This document shows positions 46,132-58,075 of a stretch of DNA of 64,000 nt, in pieces. The stretch comes from Anomaloglossus baeobatrachus (taxonomy: Eukaryota; Chordata; Amphibia; Anura; Aromobatidae). Location: the NCBI RefSeq assembly GCF_048569485.1, contig NC_134360.1, positions 205,949,953 to 206,013,952 of the forward strand, in the 5' to 3' direction. Below the pieces are notes generated by a model, which did not search any database, was not told the DNA's origin, and worked only from the letters and a program-made list of their open reading frames with translations. The position numbers and the translations under genes are program-made. Each line of letters starts with the position of its first letter. Position 1 is the stretch's first letter.

Positions 46132-46437
46132 CACACCTTGTCGTAGCTATTCCTCCTATTCTTCCAAAAGGATTCTCCAGAAAAATTCACAACCTCAGCA
46201 TTGCTTTATAGGCACCATGCGCTGAACAATTGAGCCAGGGGTTGTGTAAAGTGCAAAAAGGTTATTACTTTTTATTCTCTGGGTGTAACTGTAAACCATA
46301 TTGCCAGCCCATTGACTATATTACTGCCTATATTAAACTACAATTTATTGCATCTAGTTCTTGTTTACTTACATGAGATCTTCATTTTTGTAGAGTTTTT
46401 AAGCTTATTTTTCCAACTTTTTTTCCAATATTTTTAG

Positions 46438-46601
46438 AATCCTTTGGTAAAGAACCGGATTGGAACTTCTGGAAATTTCTTGTTGGACCTGATGGAAAAG
46501 TAGTGAATGCCTGGGGTCCCACGGTGTCCGTAGAGGAGGTGAAGCCTCATGTTACGGAGCTGGTGAGGAAACTGATCCTGAAGAAAAAAGAGGAGTTGTG
46601 A
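46438..46601 (+). CDS. GPX7: Glutathione peroxidase 7, exon 3 (residues 132-185)
   Basis: The final exon completes codon 132 (G|AA, Glu) and encodes GKEPDWNFWKFLVGPDGKVV, where Trp140 and Asn141 finish the Cys-Gln-Trp-Asn catalytic tetrad, then a conserved C-terminal helix. The protein ends KKKEEL, with TGA at 46599-46601. Human GPX7 ends REDL; KEEL is a weaker KDEL-like ER retrieval signal. The total length of 185 residues compares with 187 in human. The acceptor is TTTTTAG. Confidence 0.96.
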
Positions 46602-47300
46602 TGAGCGATGTCAATGACCAGAACATGGCAGCTCAGGGAACGGGACAGGGTTTTTATTGAACTTGGTAAGGAGATATTGACCTATCAAACCATCTGCGTA
46701 AAGGACATCTTCATGGTGGGAAGAAACAAATATGACACCTGATCGTTCAGAAGGACTGGGCAGGATTCGAGGACTTCTCAAGATAATGCAAAAAGAAAGA
46801 AAAGTGTAAGGCTGGGTTCACATAGCATTTTGGGCGTCTGCGCCAATGGGGCTAGTGACTATAATGATTCAGACAGAGTCACAGTGTGTTCTACTATCCA
46901 TCATTTTTGGCCATGTACGCCCAGTTGAAGTGGGCAGCAAGATGTAGTTGACTGTGCAGTTGCCAGTCTCCAATAGGCATAATCGTCCAAAAATTATCAC
47001 TATTGTCAATGACCTCCTCGTCGCATACACCAAAATCCCATTTTGCGGGAGTTCAGACATAAGCCCCAATGAAGCCACTGAATGTAGGGCCAAACGCTAT
47101 GTGAACCCATCCTATGCCAAGTGTCAGCTTCCGCATAATTTTCAAGGGTGTAAAAGACACCTTGCTGGATATTTCTACAAGCATTACTTTGTTACCTTCT
47201 ACTTTTTTTCTATTGGATTTTTATTTTATGACAACGGCATTGGAAATGCTCAAAAGAACCTTTTCCAATAAAATACAATAAAATGTCTTCCTTACATTCC
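46602..47300 (+). other. GPX7: GPX7 3' UTR
   Basis: Unique sequence from the stop to about 20-30 bp past the polyadenylation signals. No SECIS element is needed, since the catalytic residue is cysteine. Confidence 0.75.
47267..47282 (+). terminator. GPX7: Double polyadenylation signal of GPX7
   Basis: Two AATAAA hexamers, at 47267-47272 and 47277-47282, about 670 bp after the stop codon. Confidence 0.8.
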
Positions 47301-47511
47301 TTTGGTAGATGCACAGTGTTATGTTGGTTAGTTGTGATTTCACAAAATCTCGGTGATGCCTCTTTAAAGGGAATCTATAGTCAGAAAACGATCTATTGCT
47401 TTCTTTAATTTTGTGTTTTTGTAGCTTTTTTATTTTTAAATAATCCTGAAATCTTGCAGTTTTCTCTTCTGCAACTGATCCATACAATATAGAAGATGGA
47501 TGTATAATGAT

Positions 47512-50244
47512 TAGTGATGAGCGAGTACCAAAAAGCTCGGGTGCTCGAGGCTCGGGCCGAGCATCCCAAGATACTCGTGTACTCGGCCCGATACCGAGCC
47601 CAATGTTATCCTATGGGAGACCCGAGTATTTTTCTGAAATGACTTCCGGCAGCATGTAGAAACCCTAAAAATGTCACAAAAGTCTCAGAAGAGTGCTCAA
47701 ATGACATGGCAACAGCATGGGGAAGACCCCTTGAAGCATTTATCACTCAAAAGTCACAGCTGTGAACAATTTTGTCCGAGTTTTACGCCATTTTCAGAAA
47801 ACCTTCCAAAATGACACCAAAATGAATTTTCATGGCGGAAATGTAAAGGGCACATACCCAATAGTGAGATAGAGCTGGTGTATGTTACTTTTTGAGATTA
47901 TTACATGAAAGATTTTACGTAAAAACATTGTGTGGCACTCCGATGTCCAAAACGCACGTTTTGTGCTTTTTACTAGCGATGTCGGTCATTTTTTTTTTTC
48001 GTTCTATCTCCCGTCGGTCGGTCTCGCTCTGTCTGTCTCTCTCTGTCTTGTCTGTCCCCCTCTCAGTCTGTCGGTCATTCTCCCCCCTCTCTCTTACTTA
48101 CCGTTCCCTGATCACTGCCGCGGCGCTGCACAGCTGTTGACTAAACTCCGGCGGCTTTTCCTCTTTTGAAAAAGCCGGCCGCTCATTAAACAATCTCGTA
48201 TTCCCTGCTTTCCTGCTTTTCGGCGCCTATGATTGGTTGCAGTGAGACACGCCCCCACGCTGAGTGACAGCTGTCTCACTGCACCCAATCACAGCAGCCG
48301 GTGGGTGTGTGTATACTGTGCAGTGAAATAAATAATTAAATAATTAAAAAAAACGGCGTGCGGTCCCCCCAATTTTAATACCAGCCAGATAAAGCCATAC
48401 GGCTGAAGGCTGGTATTCTCAGGATGGGGAGCTCCACGTTATGGGGAGCCCCCCAGCCTAACAATATCAGTCAGCAGCCGCCCAGAATTGCCGCATACAT
48501 TATATGCGACAGTTCTGGGACTGTACCCGGCTCTTCCCGATTTACCCTGGTGCGTTGGCAAATCGGGGTAATAAGGAGTTAATGGCAGCCCATAGCTGCC
48601 AATAAGTCCTAGATTAATCATGTCAGGCGTATCCCCGAGATTCCTTCCATGATTAATCTGTAAATTACAGTTAAAAAACACACACCTGAAAAATCCTTTA
48701 TTAGAAATAAAAAACACTAACAAAGTCCCTCATCTCCAATTTATTAACCCCGACAAACCCTCCATGTCCGGCGTAATCCACGGACCTCCAGCGTCGCGTC
48801 CAGCTGTGCTGCATGAAGGTGACAGGAGCTGCAGAATACACCGCCGCTCCTGTCAGCTTCACACAGCAACTGAAGACAGCCGCGCGATCAGCTGAGCTGT
48901 CACTGAGGTTACCTGGATCCAGCGGTGGATGCAGCGGTGGCCGCGGGTAACCTCAGTGACAGCTCAGCTGATCGCGCTACTCACCGCCGCACCGGTCAGC
49001 TCCACGCAGCAACTGAGGTGAGTATAGCGATCAGCTGAGCTGTCACTGAGGTTAATCGCGGCCACCGCTGGATCCAGCGGTGGCCGTTAGTTACCTGACT
49101 GACAGCAGCTGATCGCGCTACTCACCTCAGTTGCTGTGTGAAGCTGACCGGAGCGGCGGTGAGTAGCGCGATCAGCTGAGCTGTCACTGAGGTTACCCGC
49201 GGCCACCGCTGCATCCACCGCTGGATCCAGGTAACCTCAGTGACAGCTCAGCTGATCGTGATACTCACCTCAGTTGTTGCGTGGAGGTGACAGGAGCGGC
49301 GGTGTATTCTGCAGCTCCTGTCACCTGCATGCAGCAGAGCTGGATGCGACGCTGGAGGTCCGTGGATTACGCCGGACATGGAGGGCTTTGTCGGGGTTAA
49401 TAAATTGGTGATGAGGGACTTTGTTATTGTTTTTTATTTCTAATAAAGGATTTTTCAGTTGTGTGTGTTTTTTTAACTGTAATTTACAGATTAATCATGG
49501 AAGGTTTCTCGGGGAGACGCCTGACATGATTAATCTAGGACTTATTGGCAGCTATGGGCTGCCGTTAACTCCTTATTACCCCGATTTGCCAACACACTAG
49601 GGTAAATCGGGAAGAGCCGGGTACAGTCCCAGAACTGTCGCATATAATGTATGCGGCAATTCTGGGCGGCTGCTGACTGATATTGTTAGGCTGGGGGGCT
49701 CCCCATAACGTGGAGCTCCCCATCCTGAGAATACCAGCCTTCAGCTGTATGGCTTTATCTGGCTGGTATTAAAATTGGGGGGACCGCACGCCGGTTTTTT
49801 AAAATTATTTATTTATTTATTTATTTTACTGCACAGTATAGACACGCCCACCGGCTGCTGTGATTGGGTGCAGTGAGACACATGTCACTCAGCGTGGGGG
49901 CGTGTCTCACTGCAACCAATCATAGGCGCCTGTGGGCGGGGAAAGTAGGGAATATGAGATGGCTGTGTGCAGAGCACAGCGCGCCCGCCGGTATAAAGGC
50001 TCGGTCACGCTGTGCGGGCCGGCCAATCACTGCAATTCCACAACTAACAGGGCTGTGGCATTGCAGTGGTCTGCCAGCCAATCCCTGCATGAGGGCTGGC
50101 TCTCAAAAGAGCGCCAACATGCAGGGATGAAGACCACGAGTACAGCACGAGTATCGCGAAATTACTCGGTATCCGCCGAGTAGCCGGAGTACAGTGATAC
50201 TCGTGCGAGTACCGAGTAGTGACAAGCATACTCGCTCATCACTA
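47512..50244. mobile_element. hAT-type composite palindromic element (2.7 kb), 8-bp duplication
   Basis: Ends TAGTGATGAGCGAGTA and, reversed, TAGTGATGAGCGAGTATG, flanked by a perfect 8-bp duplication ATAATGAT (47504-47511 and 50245-50252). The subterminal part repeats CTCGG/CCGAG motifs. A pyrimidine-rich CTGTCT stretch lies at 48000-48100, and a large palindrome related to 34770-36294 fills 48160-49960. There is no transposase. Confidence 0.9.
48160..49960. repeat. Large inner palindrome, second copy
   Basis: Arms beginning CCGGCCGCTCATTAAACAAT (about 48175) match in reverse towards 49960. Several smaller AGCTGAGCTGTCACTGAGGT hairpins sit in the centre at 48880-49260. CCAAT/ATTGG boxes are present in both arms. 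Confidence 0.85.
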
Positions 50245-50474
50245 ATAATGATGTGACTTGTTGGATAATGAGGGATAGGGGCCCCTATGCTGTCCCTAAT
50301 CTCAGGGATGCTCCTAATGGTGGAGATGTCTGAGTCCCGTTCTTGGCCCTGCTCCTGATCAGACCTAGTCTGATTTTTTTTTCCCCCTCCCCTCCCACCA
50401 GGGAAGGAATGGACAGGAGTGTGATGTAAAACACAGATGAAGACAGACAAGGGAAAACCAAAACTCTGACACAC

Positions 50475-50476
<2 letters not shown>

Positions 50477-50516
<40 letters not shown>
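50477..50516. repeat. CA microsatellite
   Basis: About 19 CA dinucleotides. Confidence 0.95.
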
Positions 50517-50518
<2 letters not shown>

Positions 50519-50685
50519 CTAAGAGATTCAGGAGGAAAACAAGAGCAGGAAGGAAACTACAAAAGACAACTGGGGTAAGCTCCATAACCGCACATAACAA
50601 CAAGAACTACAGGCACCAGATAATCTGGGACACCACATCAGACCAACTTAGACAACCTATAGATGGCATAGGTGAAAAGACCCAG

Positions 50686-50689
<4 letters not shown>

Positions 50690-50721
<32 letters not shown>
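50690..50721. repeat. TA microsatellite
   Basis: A run of about 16 TA dinucleotides. Confidence 0.95.
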
Positions 50722-50726
<5 letters not shown>

Positions 50727-50939
50727 ATGTGAGGAGCAGATGTGATAGACTTCCTGACAACAGGTAACCAAAGAGAGCAAACAAGCAGACTAGGAGGGAT
50801 TAACTCTTGTTAACTTGCCTATGAATCCACGCACAGCGGGATGATGCCCGAGTCTGCCTGTGTTGCTCTCAGACATCAGAGAATCTCACAGGCGAAGTGT
50901 CAGAAGCTGTAATCTGAACAGGACCTGATGCCACCATGA

Positions 50940-51863
50940 CAGTCGACGAAGTTAAAGAATTCCTCCGTGTGACTGGATGTCTTCTAAAAAATGGATAATA
51001 ATCCTAAACGCACATCAAAATCCACATTAAACTACCTCAAAAGACTCCAGCTGAAGGTTTTACAATGGCCCTCACAGTCCAGCGATTTGAATATCTGAAC
51101 ATTGAAAATCTGTGGCTAGACCTCAAAAGAGCAGTGCATCCAAGACGAGCCAGGAATCTCGCAGAACTGGAAGACGAGCCAGGAATCTCGCGGAACTGGA
51201 AGACGAGCCAGGAATCTCGCGGAACTGGAAGACGAGCCAGTAATCTCGCGGAACTGGAAGACGAGCCAGTAATCTCGCGGAACTGGAAGACGAGCCAGTA
51301 ATCTCGCAGAACTGGAAGACGAGCCAGGAATCTCGCAGAACTGGAAGACGAGCCAGGAATCTCACAGAACTGGAAGACGAGCCAGGAATCTCACAGAACT
51401 GGAAGACGAGCCAGGAATCTCACAGAACTGGAAGACGAGCCAGGAATCTCACAGAACTGGAAGATGAGCCAAAAATATCACAGAACTGGAAGACGATCAA
51501 GGAATATCACAGAACTGGAAGACTTTTCCAAGGAAGAATGGATGAAAATCACTCAAACAAGAATTGAAAAACTCTTGCCTGGCTACAAAAAATGTTTACA
51601 AGCTCTGATACTTGCCAAAGGGGCTGCTAGTAGGTGCTAACCATGTAGGGTGCCCAAACTTTTGCATCGGCCCATTTTCCTTTGTTTGTTAATTTAAAAA
51701 TTTAAAATATGGAAGCATGTTGTTGTTTTTTTGCCTAAAATATAAAGGAAATGTGTCATCTTTAACTTTATGCCTTTTGGAGATCATTTCATCTTCAACT
51801 TGCTCAACTGTTCATAATAACAGTAACTTTGATCAGGGGTGCCCAAACTTTTGCACGCCGCTG
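50940..51863 (+). mobile_element. Tc1-like transposon remnant with internal minisatellite
   Basis: The transposase remnant includes [20 protein letters not shown], then ENLWLDLKRAVH, then a repeat-expanded stretch, then EEWMKITQTRIEKLLPGYKK at 51531-51590 and a stop near 51640. The right terminal repeat, read inwards from 51863, begins CAGCGGCGTGCAAAAGTTTG and is followed by TA. The left part is missing. Confidence 0.88.
51143..51523 (+). repeat. 29-bp minisatellite within transposase coding sequence, about 13 copies
   Basis: The unit is GACGAGCCAGGAATCTCGCA plus GAACTGGAA. The last copies lead directly into the ordinary transposase frame. CGCAG, CGCGG and CACAG variants are grouped in order along the array. 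Confidence 0.95.
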
Positions 51864-51865
51864 TA

Positions 51866-52969
51866 AATTTATACACTTTTATACATTTTCTTTCTATAAA
51901 CTTGAAAATCTTTTTAAAACCACGAGTAGAAAGTGAATGACAGATTGTGTAATTCCGAGTCGCTCTAAATCCTCCAAAGCCTGATGGCATAAAATAATAT
52001 AAAAAAAAATATTGAAATGATGTATATGATTGAGAATATCACATTTGCGTTCCTATAATAGGAAGATCATCTTTTCATTAAGGCTTAGATCTGCCAAAAT
52101 CAGCAGTATCGGCGTAAGAACACGAATTGACATCGATGATAGACGTATTCGTTTTGTACACATCAAAGGGGAATGTCTCAAAGAAGCTTTCAATATCCGT
52201 CTCCGAAATGACATAATTTACTCAAGTGTTCATTTCATCAAAGATTCCTTGGAGAAATCTATCCTTCATCCTGGATTTGCAGGCAGCGTTTTATTTGCAG
52301 TTAATTATAACTGGATCTAACATATGTCTATAAATCATAAACTAATTAAGGAAACATTATATAAATATCTCAGCCGACATCCAGGGAATGGCGCAATTTC
52401 TGAAGAAAATCTGAAAGTAAGTGATAAGGGTTTATTCTGCGCGTATCTAAATATCAAAGCAGATGGCGGAGAACCGACAGACAGAATATCTCTGTAGGCG
52501 CGATCTGCGTGTCTGCACGCTGGGCTATTGTCAAAAGTGTAAATCAATTCTACAAGTCCATTTAAATGTAAAAATACCCGTTAGCACGCTGCATTAACCC
52601 ATAAACACGATCAGAAGAGGAGGAATAGGAAGGGATATATGCTAAAAGCGCAACATGCTGCAGGAGGATCAACGGCAGCGGAAAATAGGATTATTTTTTT
52701 TATTATTTTCTGTAATCTCAGCTAACCGTATCCAAAATAAAAAAAAAATTCATATCCATTAAAGGCAGAGCCGACGTAAGGAGTACGGTCTATAAGAGAT
52801 GCTAATTGCACTATATATATGTATGGAAAGAACTCTGAGAGATATGTGAAATAAAGAAAATGGGCTTTTAATGGACTTCTTATCAATAATCCAACTCATG
52901 AAAATGAAAACCAGTTTCCTCCCCAGTCTGTTCCGCACATCATGGATCCATAATTTCGATGTCACGATT
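51866..52969. other. Non-coding stretch, nothing recognised
   Basis: AT-rich sequence. A 96-codon plus frame at 52030-52320 shows no domain I know. Confidence 0.4.
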
Positions 52970-54145
52970 CCTCTGTGCAGAGCATCTTGCCTTTTGGAGA
53001 TGCTCTGCTGCACTTTCATGTGTTACTAATCTAGCAGTGTGTTTGACAGCTCAGGATTTCATGTTGGTGCTGATTACTCAGGTGTTCCACCTATTACTAT
53101 TCCTCTGTGCAGAGCAGTTTGCCTTTGGAGATGCTCTGCTGCACCTTCCTGTGTTACTAAGGCTAGTTTCACACTTGCGTTGTTTTCCTTCAGTCGCAAT
53201 CCGCCGTTTTGGAAAACTGGAATCCGTTAACGGATTCCGCTGCTTCCCATAGACTTGTATGGACGACGGATTGTGACTGATGGACCTGCGTTTCTTCTGC
53301 CGGCCGATGCTGCGTTGCTTCCGCCAGGCGGAAGGAACACAGCATGTAACGTTTGTTGAGCAGCGCAATCCGCAGGCTTTCGCTGCGCATGCTCTCTCTG
53401 GCTCTCTGCACACACAACACATAGTTACCCGATATTTACCCTGGCTACGTGTGCAAGGAGCCAGCGCTAAGCAGTGTACGCTGGTAACCAAGGTAAATAT
53501 CGGGTAACCAAGCAAAGTGCTTTGTTTAGTTACCCGATATTTACCCTGGCTACGTGTGCAGGAAGCCCGACACTTCCCACGCTCGGCTCCGCCGCCTCCC
53601 GCACTCCACTCCGCATGTATACACGCACACACACAGCGCCATGGCCCCGCTCGGTTCCACCCACCCCGCACACATTCTCGGCGACCGAACGATCAGCTGA
53701 TCACCCGGCAGCCGGCTGCTGTGAGCGATCAGCTGATCACCTGGCAACCGGCTGCTGTGAGCGATCAGCTGATTACCCGGCGGCCGGCTGCTGTGAGTGA
53801 TCAGCTGATCACCCAGCGATCGGCTCCTGTGAGCGATCAGCTGATCACCTGGCAACCGGCTGCTGTGAGCGATCAGCTGATTACCCGGCGGCCGGGTGAT
53901 CAGCTGATCGTTCACAATAGTCTGCGGCCGGTAAAACTGTGAAGAAAAAAAGAAAAAAAAAGCAGATTCCGTTGTTTTGTACGATCCGTTGCAGCCGTTG
54001 TGCCACTATATGCAACACATCCGTTGCATCCGTCACACAACGCAATGCAACGGATGCCGTTCAACACAAGTGTGAAACTAGCCTTATCTAGCAGTGTGCT
54101 CGACAGTGCAGGATTCTATGTTGGTGCTGATCTCTCAGGTGTTAG
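52970..54145. repeat. Local duplication of a roughly 128-bp unit, second copy split by a MITE
   Basis: TTCCTCTGTGCAGAGCA, GGAGATGCTCTGCTGCA, TGTTACTAATCTAGCAG and GTTGGTGCTGAT run unbroken at 52970-53090. They recur at 53099-53160 and 54084-54145 around the inserted element. Confidence 0.88.
53161..54083. mobile_element. MITE with GGCTAGTTTCACAC ends (923 bp)
   Basis: Ends GGCTAGTTTCACACTTGCG and, reversed, GGCTAGTTTCACACTTGTG; flanks TAA and TTA. Its inside (53420-53565) holds the TACCCGATATTTACC and TACGTGTGCA modules seen in the Harbinger-like copy at 7624. A CGATCAGCTGATCACC tandem repeat occupies 53690-53910. Confidence 0.88.
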
Positions 54146-54620
54146 GTGAAAAGCATATATTAAATGGGAAAAAGAACTTGAACAGAAACAAGTCGGTCGA
54201 ACTGGAGCGTATAGGAACCCAAGTAGTGAAACATGAATAAAAATACTGGTATCGCGGCAGGGTAACGGGTTGGATGTAGCACTTTTTGTTCTTTATATTC
54301 TCGCTTTAAGAAAATGTAAAGACCTATCTAAGTGATTTTCAATAAGCAATAGATTTCCCCTAGGAGGACAGCACCATCAATCTATGATCTACTATGATAT
54401 TATTCCTTAGTTAATCACAGTGTAACATATGATACTTTATGTACATTTTTAACTAGTTTTGGGGCAAACAAGCATTTTTTAGTCCATTTTGATTTGATGG
54501 ATTAGTTGTGTTATTAGATGGATCTGTCAGCGCAACTCCTGATAAGACTGATCTAGTAACCTAATAGGAGAAAGTCCTGATTACTTGTATTGATCCAGGC
54601 AAAAGCAGTATTTTTTTTCC
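54146..54620. other. Non-coding stretch
   Basis: No gene or repeat recognised. Confidence 0.4.
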
Positions 54621-54834
54621 TTAAAGAGAAGCTGTCAGCAGGATTTTGCACTATGAAGTGAATACATGGCCATAATGGCGCTGCGAGGCTGATTAAATGG
54701 ATACCTGCAGTGAAGAAATCTGATCCTTGGTTGCTGAATAATCTTCCTCTAAAGTTTTCATGGTGAATTCATCCGTGCATCATGGCAGGATTTGGGAGGG
54801 GAAGGTGACGGTCTTCTTCTGCTTTTCCACCCCT

Positions 54835-55665
54835 TTGAGAAAAAGGAGCCAGCAAGATCTGAAATTGGCATGCATCATATAAAAAGTGCAAATTCACAGA
54901 TTTATTCCAACTGTACTATAATAAAAAAAATGAGATTTTTATCAAATAATTGATCAATTCTTTGAGCCACCCCTGCCAACGTCCCGGCAAATCTCAATAG
55001 GAGGGGTCCTAACCTATATTATGTATTTAATGTGCCATACAGCCTCCTAGATAAAGTTAAAAGCAGAACCATAATGGAGCACACATACCTGTAACCTGTA
55101 TATATAACCGCTTCTATGTTGCAAAAGAGGCAATTATAGATAGAGGCCAGCCCAGGTCCCAGTATGTGGAGCAAGCTCCACACCTACAAGGACTATATCA
55201 GAACTGACCCTGCCATTGCCAGACAGCAACCATTGATAAAGGCGGACCAGATCCAAGTATGGTGCTTAATTAGCATTGCCTGTGGAAAGGGGTGAGGCAA
55301 CTGAATGTGAACAGCTACCAACAGGAGGAATACATTGCAAACCAAAATCAGGCGTGCATGGTATGGTGATGGTCAGTCACCAGAAATTGTAGCATAACTA
55401 CAGTCATAACAGAGAAAAAGGAGCCAGCACGATCTGAAATTGGCATGCATCATATAAAAAGTGCAAATTCACAGATTTATTCCAACTGTACTATAATAAA
55501 AAAATGAGATTTGCTGTGACGTTGCCAGGGGTGGCTCAAAGAATTGATCAATTATTTGCTAAAAATCTCAATTTATATTATAGTACAGTTGGAATAAATC
55601 TGTAAATTTGCACTTTTTATATGATGCATGCCATTTTCAGATCGTGCTGGCTTCCCTCTTTCTCC
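54835..55665. repeat. Repeat in direct and inverted copies
   Basis: GGAGCCAGCACGATCTGAAA followed by GGCATGCATCATATAAAAAG occurs at about 54845 and 55418 in direct orientation, and reversed at 55565-55660. The last two form a hairpin of about 250 bp. Confidence 0.8.
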
Positions 55666-56099
55666 ACCCCTCTGACATGTTATGGCTCCACTCCAGGGTT
55701 CGAACCAGTGATCTCTGGTTATTGGTCAGTTTCCTTCTTGGTCCAACTGCTGAAAGATCTGTTGTCTTTCTTTCTTATTCTCTGCCTTCCTGTTTCCCTA
55801 CCATTCAGATGTGTGCACTTTCTCATTTGGTTTGCCCTATCACATTTTGGGAGGGTCTATTTATACTCACTATGCATATGCCTCAGTGCGTGCTGGCTTC
55901 ATTTATGGATGGATGGTTGGCTGGAGTCCCAGCTCCATGGGTAAGGTGTTCTTACTGAGACATTGCTATTGCTTTTCTATCCCTGTTATCTCCTGTTTTT
56001 GTTTCATTTAGGTTTGGGAGGTTTTCCCACATATTCTGTTATTCTTTTTGGCTTTTTGTATTCAATCATTCCTGTACGACTGTATTTGCACGTTCCTAA

Positions 56100-57353
56100 C
56101 TGTCACGGCTCCGGTGTCCTGGCACCGCTCCTCACCCACTGATCCAGTCCTGGTGTCCCGGCGCCACTCCGTACCTACTGATCTGGTCCCGGTGTCCCGG
56201 CGCTGCTCCTTACCCACTGATCTGGTCCCGGTGTCCCGGCGCCCCTCCGTACCCACTGATCCGGTCCCCATGCTCACTGACCACTGCCGCGGCCCCTGCT
56301 CCTGCTCCCCTGCGTCCCCCGTGCTTCCTGCTCGGTGGTCCCCCCGGCTTGCTGTGACTCGTGACTCTGCCTCCGGCTCCTCTGCATCCTGTCCCCGGCC
56401 TCCTGTGCTTGCCTCTGCCTCCCGGGCTTCGCACATGCGCATTAGGGCACGGGCACGTTCATTCACCTTTTCTTAAAGGGCCAGCATCCCTGGAACAGAA
56501 TATGGTTGATTGCAGGTGCAGGGTATAAAAGACTTCCTGTTACATACGGGCGGTGCTTGTTCAACAAGTTCTCACAGCTTAGTGTCTTGTGATAGTGTTC
56601 AAGCCCTCTGTGTTCTGTTCCTGGATTAACCCTGTCTCTATCATCAGAACCTAACGCCCGGTGTGTGCCACAGCTGGTCCGGCTCCCTGGAGATTCCCCG
56701 GTGTCCATTTGCAGTGGACCTCTCCATCGTCCCTCTGTTTCACTTCACCACCGGCTCCAGATTACATCTGAAGTCTCCAGCCTGCACTCGTCACTGGTCC
56801 CGGACTCTGCCTGCTGTCTTCACCTGGCTCCGGTCATCTGTTATGATTCCCTCCGGTCCGAAGTCATCACAGGACTAGCCTCAGTATTCCCTCCGGACTT
56901 TCCGAGGACGCTCCCGGTATCCCGCCTGTGTTCCGGCCACTGTGCATCTAGGCCCTCTGGGGTGGTCGCCAGACAGTCCCTGTATAGGGGTTCGCTCCTG
57001 GTGGCCTCCCTGGGGGAGTCCGGTGCACGACCCAGTGGGTCCACTCCTGGACTGAACGTAACACTAGCCCTGTGTCTCACCCCCTGCATGTGTGCACTTC
57101 ATTTCTGTTTATTGATGTTACACTTGGTTTATAGCTTAGGGTGCAGATAAGGATACTCAAGGTCATCCGTCGATGAGTGGGGGAATCATTACGTGATCTG
57201 AGGGTGCCAATCTCCGCTGTCAGGCAGGGACAAATTAAGGTCAGGTCTAAGGCAAGTTCTAGCCTGTTTTGGGACTTGAGGATTTCTGGTTTTACAGTAT
57301 AGCCCTCCTGGTTTATCCATCCTCGTGAGAATGTTAGGGTTCAGTTGTAACAC
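56100..57353 (+). mobile_element. Possible LTR-type fossil (solo LTR candidate)
   Basis: It begins TGTCACGGCTCCGG, contains a short GC-rich tandem stretch at 56110-56270 and a TATAAAAG box at 56524-56531, and a TG...CA span can be drawn to about 57353. No coding region and no target duplication were found. The family is unassigned, the age is unknown but it is not recent, and the call is tentative. Confidence 0.25.
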
Positions 57354-57367
57354 TCTGTTTCTTCTAC

Positions 57368-57824
57368 AGGTCACTGATTATTCAGTGATTTGCCTCCCTT
57401 TTGACATTCCATGTCACCACTGCCATGATTGTGGTGGGCAATGCCTGCGGAGTGTGAGTCTGTTGGCGTTCTGCAAATCTTCAATAAAATGGCGTTGGAT
57501 GTGGCGCATGTGCAGACCGAGCTGTTACTGACCTCTTCAAGCCGAAATGTCGATCTGCGCATGTGCCACATCCAACACCACTTTATTTAAGACAGTCTGT
57601 AGAATCACACAGTCATCAATATAATGGTGCCGGTGGCAGCACATGCACACATCTAGATTTCGGCTTAATGATGAAATCTTGGTCTATGCATACACTGCAT
57701 CCATCGCCATTTTATTGAAGACCTGTAGACCGCCTTCAGAATCACACTGTACATGTGCTGCCTACCACAATCAGGGCGGCGGGGCAGAATTTAAAAAACG
57801 AGGCAGGTCACTGAATAATCCGTG
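57368..57824. repeat. Hairpin-forming repeat (about 455 bp)
   Basis: GTCACTGATTATTCAGTGAT at the left is matched by CAGGTCACTGAATAATCC reversed at the right, with CATGTGCC/GGCACATG hairpins inside. Confidence 0.65.
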
Positions 57825-58075
57825 AACCTTTAGAAAAAACAGAGGAGGCAGAGGGAAGTTGCGGAAAATAAGAAGACCCTACCTACCCCCCAAGTCCCGC
57901 CCCAATGCACAAGCAACGCACGGATGACGCCATCATGAAAGCTTTAGAAGAATATTATTCAGAAACCAAAGATCGGATTTCTTTACTGTAGATATCTGTT
58001 TAATCATCATCACATCACCATTATGGCCATGAATTTACTTTATGGTGCTAAATCCTGCTGACAGCTTCTCTTTAA

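Larger units (their letters stand above)
42271..46437 (+). other. GPX7: GPX7 intron 2 (4.2 kb)
   Basis: Donor GTGAGG and acceptor TTTTTAG are canonical. It holds a tandem repeat, two T2-type MITEs (one with a nested MITE), and AT-rich sequence with T and A runs (43650-43680, 44830-44920). Confidence 0.9.
54621..58075. mobile_element. Large TTAA-flanked element with later insertions
   Basis: TTAA at 54621-54624 and 58072-58075; ends AAAGAGAAGCTGTCAGCAGG and its reverse complement, continuing with ATGGCCATAATGG in both arms. Its roughly 230-bp arms flank a 3-kb interior that seems to be made of other elements. Confidence 0.75.

Noticed and set aside
52030-52320. 96-codon plus-strand frame
   Set aside because: No recognisable domain, no splice or promoter context; likely chance.
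56048-57150. Pro/Ser-rich plus frames of 142 and 161 codons
   Set aside because: GC-rich repeat sequence with a short tandem; no domain recognised.
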